From CAWEHQ01 sp051001995 (GTDB lineage: Bacteria > Actinomycetota > Thermoleophilia > Solirubrobacterales > Thermoleophilaceae), in contig JBPCMT010000180.1 of the NCBI GenBank assembly GCA_051001995.1, forward strand, positions 1-5,397: DNA of 5,397 bases, given 5' to 3'. Positions 1 through 5,397 of the stretch are shown here, piece by piece. The notes under the pieces are model-generated. The model did no database searches, had not been told where the DNA came from, and saw only the letters and a list, made by a program, of their open reading frames with translations. Made by a program: the position numbers and the translations under genes. Positions within the stretch are counted from its first letter, which is position 1. Each line of letters opens with the position of its first letter.

Positions 1-2
1 GC

Positions 3-119
3 GAGGCCGCGTCCGCGTCGCTCGCCGGCGCGCCGCCCGGCCCGCTCGCCGCTCGCATCGGGGCGGCGGTCCAGCGGACGGAGAAGGCAATCCGCCCCCC
101 CCGAGCCGGCTCGGGCTGA
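3..119 (+). CDS. C-terminal end of an unidentified gene, cut by the window edge
   Basis: This frame is open from the window start and stops at TGA 117-119. Nearly all of its 38 codons end in G or C (exceptions include gct, gca and cga), as in the genuine genes of this window. The other two forward frames give Arg/Pro-rich strings typical of non-coding GC-rich DNA. The visible peptide is Ala-rich with an amphipathic stretch (LAARIGAAVQRTEKAIR) and ends in a basic/Gly tail. No family can be recognised from so short a piece and I assign no function. It lies on the same strand as the peptidase genes but is separated from them by a leader with its own candidate promoter, so it is probably a separate transcription unit. 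A chance open frame cannot be excluded. Confidence 0.4.
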   Translation, partial: EAASASLAGAPPGPLAARIGAAVQRTEKAIRPPRAGSG

Positions 120-120
120 A

Positions 121-175
121 GCCACACCCGCCGGGCGGTGCGCGCCGACCGTTGCGAGCGGCCGGGCGGTGTGGC
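121..175 (+). other. Imperfect inverted repeat after the upstream gene
   Basis: GCCACACCCGCC (121-132) and GGCGGTGTGGC (165-175) are complementary apart from one extra C, giving an 11-bp stem with one bulge around a GC-rich interior. It begins 2 nt after the stop codon at 117-119, so it could end or stabilise the upstream transcript. No T-run follows, so it is not a classical intrinsic terminator. An 11-nt direct repeat, GCCGGGCGGTG, occurs at 130-140 and 161-171 and overlaps the arms. The region overlaps the candidate promoter, so at most one of these roles may be right. Confidence 0.25.
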
Positions 176-180
176 AGGAT
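152..180 (+). promoter_or_regulatory. Candidate sigma-70-type promoter for the riboswitch leader
   Basis: A -35-like TTGCGA (152-157; 4 of 6 match to TTGACA) is followed after exactly 17 nt by a -10-like CAGGAT (175-180), which keeps the important A at position 2 and A-T at positions 5-6. Transcription would start near 186-188, leaving a leader of roughly 215 nt before the ATG at 403, enough for the whole aptamer. The match is weak and such hexamers arise by chance, so this is a suggestion only. Confidence 0.3.
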
Positions 181-192
181 GCGCGCCGTCCG

Positions 193-217
193 CAACCCTC
201 GCTCCCGGCGAGTGTTG
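193..217 (+). other. 5'-UTR stem-loop upstream of the aptamer
   Basis: CAAC (193-196) pairs with GTTG (214-217) and CTCGC (198-202) pairs with GCGAG (208-212). This makes a 9-bp stem with one C/T mismatch and a 5-nt loop (TCCCG). It sits between the candidate promoter and the start of the aptamer and is not part of the standard c-di-AMP aptamer as I know it. Its role is unknown. It could insulate the aptamer fold or protect the 5' end. Confidence 0.3.
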
Positions 218-235
218 GGAGACGTAGGACACATA

Positions 236-379
236 CCTTGCTGAACCGCTCGCGCCGCTCCGGCGGCGCCGGCGGCCGGGGGACCCAACTGCATGGGGCG
301 AGTCGCTCCGGGGCCGCAGGCTCCGGGGCGTAACGCGGCTCTTTCCGCGTGAGCCCGTCAGCTAACCCCGGAAGCGCGG
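236..379 (+). promoter_or_regulatory. Cyclic di-AMP riboswitch (ydaO/yuaA aptamer)
   Basis: The conserved blocks of the ydaO/yuaA class appear in order: TGCTGAACC (239-247), GGGGGACCCA (278-287), TGGGGCGAGTC (294-304), GTAA (330-333), and the hallmark GAGCCCGTCAGCTAACC (351-367) followed by GAAGCG (371-376). Pairings support the fold. The closing helix is 236-242 with 373-379 (one mismatch). A 252-258/263-269 hairpin carries a UCCG loop of the UNCG type. CCCA/TGGG pairs at 284-287/294-297. A 12-bp stem, 304-315/319-330, has a GCA loop, and ACGCGG/CCGCGT pairs at 333-338/345-350. The class binds c-di-AMP and in actinobacteria often precedes cell-wall hydrolase genes, as here. No T-run lies between the aptamer and the ATG at 403, which argues against an intrinsic-terminator platform. 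The direction of control cannot be read from sequence; most studied members are switched off by ligand. Confidence 0.93.
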
Positions 380-402
380 AGAAAGAGAGGCGCTGTCCCC
401 CG
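373..402 (+). promoter_or_regulatory. Ribosome-binding region and candidate expression platform
   Basis: The only Shine-Dalgarno-like run before the ATG at 403 is AGAGAGG (384-390), at a long spacing of 12 nt. Two alternative pairings involve this stretch. AGCGC (373-377), which is the 3' strand of the aptamer closing helix, can instead pair with GCGCT (390-394), placing most of the ribosome-binding site in the loop. GTCCCCCG (395-402), immediately before the ATG, is a perfect 8-nt complement of CGGGGGAC (277-284) in the aptamer core. Either would be exclusive with the folded aptamer, which suggests control of translation initiation. This is inference from complementarity only. Confidence 0.4.
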
Positions 403-1425
403 ATGACGACCGCGTACCGCCTTCCCGCCCGTCTGGCGCTCGCCCTGCTCGTGCTCGCGGTGATGCTCGCCGGAGCCGGCCAGGCTTCGGCCGCGCTCGG
501 AGACCGCGCGCTGCGCGAGGGGATGGAGGGCCGCGACGTGCAGGCCCTGCAGCGCAAGCTGACGCGGCTCGGCATCGAGACGACCGTCGACGGCTACTAC
601 GGGACCGGCACGAAGCGAAGCATGAAGCGCTACGAGCGCCGCAACGAGCGCAAGATCAACGGAAGATGCTCGCGCAGCGACGGCCGGCACGTCAAGCGGC
701 AGGTGCGCGCGTTGCGCGAGTCGGGCGACGGCGACGAGCCCCCGGCGCCCGGAAGCGGCGACTACACCTACGGCTCGCGAGTCCTCTACTCCGGCAACCG
801 CGGCGGCGATGTGGCGCAGCTCCAGCGGCTGCTCACGCGCCAGGGGCTCGACACGCCGGCCACGGGCGTCTACGACGCCAGGACGAAGAGCAACGTGAAG
901 CGGTGGGAGGCCTGGCGCTACCAGCGGGCGAACGGAAAGGTCGACCGCAATCAGGCGAAGAGGATTCGCGAGCTCGCGAACGAGGGCGCCCGCTACGTAA
1001 AGCGCGCGCACGTCTTCCCGGTGCGCGGGCCGCACGACTATGGCGGCGCGGGCTCGCGCTTCGGCGCGCCGCGCTCGGACCACACGCACCAGGGCCAGGA
1101 CGTGTCGGCCGCGCAGGGCACGAAGCTCGTGGCGGTTCACGACGGGAAGGTCGCGTTCCGCGAGTACCAGGCGGGCGGGGCCGGCTACTACCTCGTGATC
1201 CACGGCCGCGACGGCTCGGACTCGGTCTACATGCACATGGCGAAGCCGGGGCTGGTCAAGCCCGGTGCCGTCGTTCGCGCCGGCGAGAAGATCGGTCGCG
1301 TGGGCAGCACCGGATCGTCGAGCGGCCCCCACCTCCACTTCGAGCTCTGGACCCCACACTGGTTCGACGGCGGCGCGGCGTACGACCCGCTGTCCAAGCT
1401 GAAGGCTTGGGACAGGCAGACCTAG
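403..1425 (+). CDS. Secreted M23 (LytM-type) metallopeptidase with two peptidoglycan-binding repeats
   Basis: A predicted 340-residue exported cell-wall hydrolase. Residues 1-30 form a Sec signal peptide (basic start, Leu/Ala-rich core, cleavage likely after ASA-30). Two PG_binding_1-type repeats follow at about 33-90 (GRDVQALQRKLTRLG, VDGYYG) and 122-182 (GGDVAQLQRLLTRQG), separated by an acidic Gly/Pro linker. The M23 domain spans about 203-340. It has the expected zinc ligands H229 and D233 (HQGQD) and H312 (HLHFE), with catalytic H278 (YMHM) and H310, so it should be active against peptidoglycan cross-bridges or stem peptides. I chose ATG 403 because the longer frame from GTG 349 starts inside the riboswitch and would place 18 non-signal residues before the signal peptide. 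The gene lies directly behind the c-di-AMP riboswitch and 88 nt before a paralogue, probably in the same transcript. Which peptidoglycan bond it cuts cannot be told from sequence. Confidence 0.93.
   Translation: MTTAYRLPARLALALLVLAVMLAGAGQASAALGDRALREGMEGRDVQALQRKLTRLGIETTVDGYYGTGTKRSMKRYERRNERKINGRCSRSDGRHVKRQVRALRESGDGDEPPAPGSGDYTYGSRVLYSGNRGGDVAQLQRLLTRQGLDTPATGVYDARTKSNVKRWEAWRYQRANGKVDRNQAKRIRELANEGARYVKRAHVFPVRGPHDYGGAGSRFGAPRSDHTHQGQDVSAAQGTKLVAVHDGKVAFREYQAGGAGYYLVIHGRDGSDSVYMHMAKPGLVKPGAVVRAGEKIGRVGSTGSSSGPHLHFELWTPHWFDGGAAYDPLSKLKAWDRQT
1009..1425 (+). repeat. Duplicated M23 module, copy 1
   Basis: This 417-nt stretch, encoding residues 203-340 of the first peptidase, aligns without gaps to 1970-2386, offset by 961 nt. 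The proteins agree at about 110 of 138 positions. DNA identity is patchy: a run of 32 identical nt at the start and another of 28 nt soon after, while the segment around 1238-1295 has diverged strongly. Both copies end in the same WDRQT and stop. Confidence 0.85.
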
Positions 1426-1432
1426 CCCGCCG

Positions 1433-1449
1433 GGCGCGTGAACCGCGCC
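1433..1449 (+). other. Stem-loop between the two peptidase genes
   Basis: GGCGCG (1433-1438) pairs perfectly with CGCGCC (1444-1449) around a 5-nt loop (TGAAC), starting 8 nt after the stop codon of the first peptidase. No T-run follows, so full termination is unlikely. It may attenuate read-through or protect the upstream message, lowering expression of the second gene relative to the first. In DNA this GC-rich a 6-bp hairpin can arise by chance. Confidence 0.3.
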
Positions 1450-1513
1450 TGGGCGAGGCGTTGCAGGGTTGGCGTCGCGCTGCCCCTGCCTGGACACTCC
1501 GGTCGATCGCGTC

Positions 1514-2386
1514 ATGAGACTCGCGCGCATCCGCAGGGGATGCATCATCGGTTGGCTGGCAGCGCTGAGCGCGCTCTGGATCGCACTGCCGGCGTGGGCG
1601 CAGGACTCGCCGGAGGCGACCGAACCCACGGCGACGGCGCAGCCCGCCGAGGCAGGCTCCGCGGAGCAGGAAGCGGATGCGGACGCCGGGCCCGTCGAGG
1701 CGCAGGCGGCCGACGAGCGGTCCAAGCGGCGCCGCCTCGGCGATCGAGCACTGAAGGCCGGAATGCGCGGAAGCGATGTCCGCCACCTTCAGAAGGTGCT
1801 CACCGATCTCAACTTCCCCACCCGCGTAGACGGCAGGTTCGGCAAGGCCACCAGGCGCAGCGTCAAGCGCTACGAGCGCTGGAAGGAGGACCTGCTGAAC
1901 GGCGTCGTGCACAAGCCGCAGGCACGACGGATGAAGCAGCTGCGGCGCGCCGGGGTGCGCTACCGCAAGCACGTCTTCCCGGTGCGCGGGCCGCACGACT
2001 ACGGCGGCTCGGGCTCGCGCTTCGGCGCGCCGCGCTCTGGCCACACGCATCAGGGACAGGACGTGTCGGCTGCCGAGGGGACGCGGTTGGTCGCCGTGCA
2101 CGAGGGCCGCGTCACCACCCGCGAGTACCAGGCGGGCGGCGCCGGCCACTACCTCGTGATCCGCGGCAAGGATGGGTCGGACTCGGTCTACATGCACATG
2201 GTCAGGCGCCCGGTGGTGGCGGTCGGGGAGAAGGTCCTGGCGGGGCAGCTGATCGGCCGCGTGGGCACGACGGGAGGGTCGAGCGGCCCCCACCTGCACT
2301 TCGAGCTCTGGACACCGCACTGGTTCGACGGCGGCGCCGCGTACGACCCGCTGCCCAAGCTCAGGAAGTGGGACCGGCAGACCTGA
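1514..2386 (+). CDS. Secreted M23 (LytM-type) metallopeptidase with one peptidoglycan-binding repeat
   Basis: A predicted 290-residue paralogue of the preceding gene. ATG 1514 gives a clean signal peptide (RLARIRR, then a hydrophobic core, cleavage after AWA-29). The longer frame from TTG 1469 would add 15 residues that spoil it. No convincing Shine-Dalgarno is seen. Residues 30-70 form an Ala/Glu/Pro-rich acidic linker. One PG_binding_1-type repeat follows at about 75-132 (LGDRALKAGMRGSDVRHLQ, VDGRFG), most like the first repeat of the neighbour. The M23 domain spans 153-290, with zinc ligands H179, D183 and H262 and catalytic H228 and H260, all intact. The 88-nt gap after the first gene holds no second riboswitch or obvious promoter, so it is probably co-transcribed and comes under c-di-AMP control only through the shared leader. 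The different linker and missing second repeat suggest a different placement in the wall. Confidence 0.92.
   Translation: MRLARIRRGCIIGWLAALSALWIALPAWAQDSPEATEPTATAQPAEAGSAEQEADADAGPVEAQAADERSKRRRLGDRALKAGMRGSDVRHLQKVLTDLNFPTRVDGRFGKATRRSVKRYERWKEDLLNGVVHKPQARRMKQLRRAGVRYRKHVFPVRGPHDYGGSGSRFGAPRSGHTHQGQDVSAAEGTRLVAVHEGRVTTREYQAGGAGHYLVIRGKDGSDSVYMHMVRRPVVAVGEKVLAGQLIGRVGTTGGSSGPHLHFELWTPHWFDGGAAYDPLPKLRKWDRQT
1970..2386 (+). repeat. Duplicated M23 module, copy 2
   Basis: Second copy of the 417-nt module described at 1009-1425, encoding residues 153-290 of the second peptidase. Most protein differences cluster in one loop-strand segment (residues 230-246, between the YMHM histidine and the GRVG strand). 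The active-site segments are almost unchanged in DNA as well as protein. Confidence 0.85.
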
Positions 2387-2400
2387 CCGCAGGAACGGCC

Positions 2401-2420
2401 CCGCTGAGCGGCTGATTTTT
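2401..2420 (+). terminator. Candidate terminator after the peptidase pair
   Basis: CCGC (2401-2404) and GCGG (2408-2411) form a short stem with a TGA loop, followed by CTGA and a run of five T (2416-2420), 30 nt after the stop of the second peptidase. An outer pairing, GGCCC (2397-2401) with GGGCC (2422-2426), competes with it. A separate GCCGG/CCGGC hairpin lies just beyond at 2424-2437. The stem is short for an intrinsic terminator, but the T-run is the only one in this GC-rich intergenic region. Confidence 0.4.
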
Positions 2421-2496
2421 CGGGCCGGCGCTCCGGCAACGGCCGCGAGCTCGGTGCATCCGACCTCCGGTTCGGTCACCTGAGCAACTCGTACGA

Positions 2497-2549
2497 CTGA
2501 CGCTCGAGGTTGCGGCGCGCGCCGCGCCGGCCAAGCGCCTGAGCGTCAG
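2497..2549. terminator. Long inverted repeat between convergent operons
   Basis: CTGACGCTC (2497-2505) is a perfect 9-nt inverted repeat of GAGCGTCAG (2541-2549). The loop contains a perfect 14-nt palindrome (2512-2525). The right arm covers the TGA stop of the sirtuin gene (2548-2546 on the minus strand). In the minus-strand transcript the structure would form at and just beyond the stop codon; in the plus-strand transcript it would form about 110 nt past the peptidase stop. It is symmetrical, so it could serve as a two-way transcription end. No T-run adjoins it on either strand. Confidence 0.4.
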
Positions 2550-3340
2550 CCGAGCGCGGCCACGACGTCCGCGAGCTCCTCTGCCACGTCGCCGGCGAGG
2601 CGCACGGTGGCGCGGTCGTCGTAGGCCGTGGGGCCCTGGGTGACGATCGCGAGCGAGCCGCCGCGCGACAGCGTGATCTCCGGCAGCGCCGCGACCGGGT
2701 ACACCTCGAGCGAGGAGCCCACGCACAGCATCAGGTCCGCCTCGGCGGCCAGCGCCTGCGCCTCGGCCATGGCCTCCACCGGCAGGAGCTCGCCGAACAG
2801 GACCACGTCGGGCTTGAGCGGACGCTCGCAGCCGTCGCACAGCGGCAGCCGCTGACCAGCCTCCAGGAGCTCCAGGACCCGCTCCAGCTCCACGCGCGTC
2901 CCGCAATCGAGGCAGACGCTCCACTCGATCGACCCGTGGACCTCGACCACTCGGCGCGAGCCCGCGGCGCGATGGAGGCGGTCGATGTTCTGCGTCACCA
3001 CCGCGCGCAGCATCCCGCGCCGCTCGAGCTCGGCCAGCGCCTCGTGAGCGGCGTTCGGGCGCTTGTCGTGCAAGGTGGCGAAGCGGTCGCCGTAGAAGCT
3101 CCAGAAGCGCTCGGGATCGCGCCGAAATGCATCGATGTGCGCGACCTCCATCGGGTTGACGTTGCGCCACAGGCCGGTGTCCGGACTGCGGAAGTCGGGG
3201 ATCCCCGACGGCACCGAGACGCCGGCGCCGGTGAGCGCCACCGCGCGTTCGGAGCCGCGCAGGAGCTCGGCGAGCCTCGCGGCCCCGCGCGACGGCGACG
3301 TGAAGCCTGGGCCTTCCGCTGATCTGACCTTGTTCCGCAT
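2546..3340 (-). CDS. Sir2-family NAD-dependent protein deacetylase (sirtuin)
   Basis: A predicted 264-residue sirtuin, a normal length for a bacterial single-domain enzyme (often named cobB or npdA). It removes acetyl or other acyl groups from lysines using NAD+, giving nicotinamide and O-acyl-ADP-ribose. The NAD-binding motif GAGVSVPSGIPDFRS lies at 38-52, TQNIDRLH at 116-123, catalytic His135 in EVHGS, and zinc cysteines at C143/C146 and C168/C171. FGE is at 182-184 and GSSLEVYP at 208-215. The sequence resembles the Thermotoga Sir2 (class U) as I remember it. The Tyr/Arg pair that marks desuccinylases (class III) is not apparent, so deacetylation is the likelier activity. I chose ATG 3340, just after the hydratase gene. 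The open frame runs upstream to 3502, but there it overlaps the hydratase and is Arg/Pro/Ser-rich shadow sequence. No good Shine-Dalgarno is seen. It is last in the minus-strand operon, 37 nt behind the hydratase fusion. Confidence 0.93.
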   Translation of the reverse strand: MRNKVRSAEGPGFTSPSRGAARLAELLRGSERAVALTGAGVSVPSGIPDFRSPDTGLWRNVNPMEVAHIDAFRRDPERFWSFYGDRFATLHDKRPNAAHEALAELERRGMLRAVVTQNIDRLHRAAGSRRVVEVHGSIEWSVCLDCGTRVELERVLELLEAGQRLPLCDGCERPLKPDVVLFGELLPVEAMAEAQALAAEADLMLCVGSSLEVYPVAALPEITLSRGGSLAIVTQGPTAYDDRATVRLAGDVAEELADVVAALG

Positions 3341-3377
3341 AGCGAGACAAAGTCCGATCAGCGACGGCCGGCGAGCG

Positions 3378-4461
<1,084 letters not shown>

Positions 4462-4478
<17 letters not shown>

Positions 4479-5337
4479 AGAACCCCCTACCGGTCTTCTG
4501 CCCGAGGTCGCCGGCGTCCACGAGCTCCTTGATGTTGGGCGAGACGAAGAAGCGGTCCCCGTAGCTCTGGTGGAGGTGCTCGGCCACGTGGAGGATCGTG
4601 TCGAGCCCGAGCAAGTCGGCGAGGAAGAACGGCCCCATCGGCGCCGCCTTCGACTCCTGGACGACCCTATCGACCTCCTTGACGTCGAGGTCCTCGTCGT
4701 GCTGGACGCGCCAGATCTCGGACACGGCCGAGTTGAGGATGCGGTTGACCACGAAGCCGGGCTGCTCGCCGCAGCGAAGCGGCTGCTTGCGCACGGCCTG
4801 GGCGAAGTTAGCCGCAGCCTGCATGGTCGACTCGGAGGTCCGCTCGCCGGCGATCACCTCGATCAGTCGCATCATCGACGCCGGGTAGAAGAAGTGAAAG
4901 CCCACGACCTTGTCCGGCCTGCTGGTCGCGGTCGCCATCTCGCTGATCGCCAGCGAAGAGGTGTTGGACGCGAGGATCGCGTGGCCCGGGGTCGCGACGT
5001 CGAGCTCGCCGAACACCGCGCGCTTGATCTCCATGCGCTCGGGGACGGCCTCGACGACGAAGTCGACGTCGCCGAAGCCATCGTAGTCGAGGGCGCCGGT
5101 GATCCGGCCGGTGATCGCCTCGAGCTGCGAGTCGGCGTCCTCCTGGCTGATCTTCTCCTTGCTCACCAGCCCACCGAGCTGCCCCTGCGTGACCTCGCGC
5201 GCCTTCTCCAGGCCCTGGTCGACGAACCTCTGCTCGACGTCCTTGAGGACCACCGGTGTGCCCGTGGAGGCGATCACCTGCGCGATCTCTCCCCCCATCG
5301 TGCCGGCGCCGACGACGGCGGCTTTGAATACGTACAT
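4462..5337 (-). CDS. 3-hydroxyacyl-CoA dehydrogenase (NAD-binding plus one C-terminal domain)
   Basis: A predicted 291-residue cytoplasmic enzyme that oxidises (S)-3-hydroxyacyl-CoA to 3-oxoacyl-CoA with NAD+, as in beta-oxidation or butyryl-CoA metabolism. The Rossmann motif GAGTMGGEIA spans residues 10-19, with D33 at the end of the second strand as expected for NAD+. The catalytic set S127 (SNTSSL), H148 (HFF), E160 (RLIEV) and N198 (FVVNR) keeps the spacing of the human enzyme. The 3HCDH C-terminal domain runs from about 193 to the end and closes with GRGFYEHSG. Usually conserved HFFNP reads HFFYP here (Y151). The length fits stand-alone Hbd/FadB2-type enzymes. However, the next gene starts with a second 3HCDH C-terminal domain, so the two may act as one complex. 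ATG 5337 is preceded by GGGAAGGA, a good ribosome-binding site. It is the first gene of the visible minus-strand operon; a promoter may lie beyond the window. Confidence 0.94.
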
Positions 5338-5340
5338 GCG

Positions 5341-5348
5341 TCCTTCCC
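5341..5348 (-). promoter_or_regulatory. Ribosome-binding site of the dehydrogenase gene
   Basis: The minus strand reads GGGAAGGA and then CGC before ATG 5337, the clearest Shine-Dalgarno in the window, though close to the start. It supports the chosen start. The remaining bases to the window end (5349-5397) are GC-rich; I see no promoter motif there. Confidence 0.6.
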
Positions 5349-5397
5349 GGTCGAGTCTGTGAGGTGCCGGCCCGGTTCGGCGCGGCGGCGAGCGGCG

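Noticed and set aside
101..114. Perfect 14-nt palindrome near the end of the partial gene
   Set aside because: It lies within the last codons before the TGA and has no T-run after it. Short GC palindromes are expected in this composition, so I do not call a terminator or operator.
1469..1513. TTG 1469 as start of the second peptidase
   Set aside because: It adds 15 residues in front of a normal signal peptide that begins at ATG 1514.
1426..1513. A second c-di-AMP riboswitch before the second peptidase
   Set aside because: None of the conserved blocks (GGGGGACCCA, GTCAGCTAAC) occurs here, and 88 nt is too short for the aptamer.
358..1725. Long open frame (455 codons) on the minus strand opposite the first peptidase
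   Set aside because: It is antisense to a gene with an intact signal peptide and M23 active site. Its product is Arg/Val/Ala/His-rich with no recognisable motif, as expected of shadow frames in very GC-rich DNA.
1438..2415. Plus-strand open frame of 325 codons overlapping the second peptidase in another frame
   Set aside because: The Arg/Gly/Ala-rich translation has no motif; the overlapping peptidase frame explains the sequence.

Overview
The window is very GC-rich and nearly every real codon ends in G or C. Its content suggests a high-GC actinobacterium: a cyclic di-AMP riboswitch leader on a secreted cell-wall hydrolase, tandem peptidoglycan-binding/M23 proteins, and acyl-CoA genes. Thermoleophilia (Solirubrobacterales-like) would fit, but that is an inference from gene content, not from a marker gene.

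Layout. Positions 3-119 (+) look like the last 38 codons of a gene cut by the window edge. Positions 120-402 are a long untranslated leader. It holds a weak promoter candidate (152-180), an extra hairpin (193-217) and a well-supported ydaO/yuaA-type c-di-AMP riboswitch aptamer (about 236-379). Two tandem (+) genes follow, 403-1425 and 1514-2386. Both encode exported zinc metallopeptidases (M23/LytM fold) with N-terminal peptidoglycan-binding repeats, two in the first protein and one in the second. Their 138-residue catalytic regions align without gaps at about 80% identity, so they are a tandem duplication. A convergent intergenic region (2387-2545) carries candidate terminator hairpins.

The right half is one (-) strand operon, read from right to left. 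It starts with a 3-hydroxyacyl-CoA dehydrogenase (5337-4462). This overlaps by 17 nt a fusion of a second 3HCDH C-terminal domain with an enoyl-CoA hydratase (4478-3378). After a 37-nt gap comes a Sir2-family NAD-dependent deacylase (3340-2546). The first two genes together read like a HADH-ECH bifunctional beta-oxidation protein split between its two 3HCDH C-terminal domains.

How the parts work together. On the left, the second messenger c-di-AMP, linked in other bacteria to osmotic and cell-wall homeostasis, probably gates production of wall hydrolases at the RNA level. There is no U-tract between aptamer and start codon, and the bases just before the ATG can pair with the aptamer core, so a translational switch is the favoured model. 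On the right, hydratase and dehydrogenase would carry out two consecutive beta-oxidation steps, and the sirtuin may remove acyl marks from lysines of acyl-CoA enzymes. The most noteworthy items are the riboswitch with its possible expression platform, and the split/rearranged dehydrogenase-hydratase pair. I saw no clearly novel defence or mobile system.
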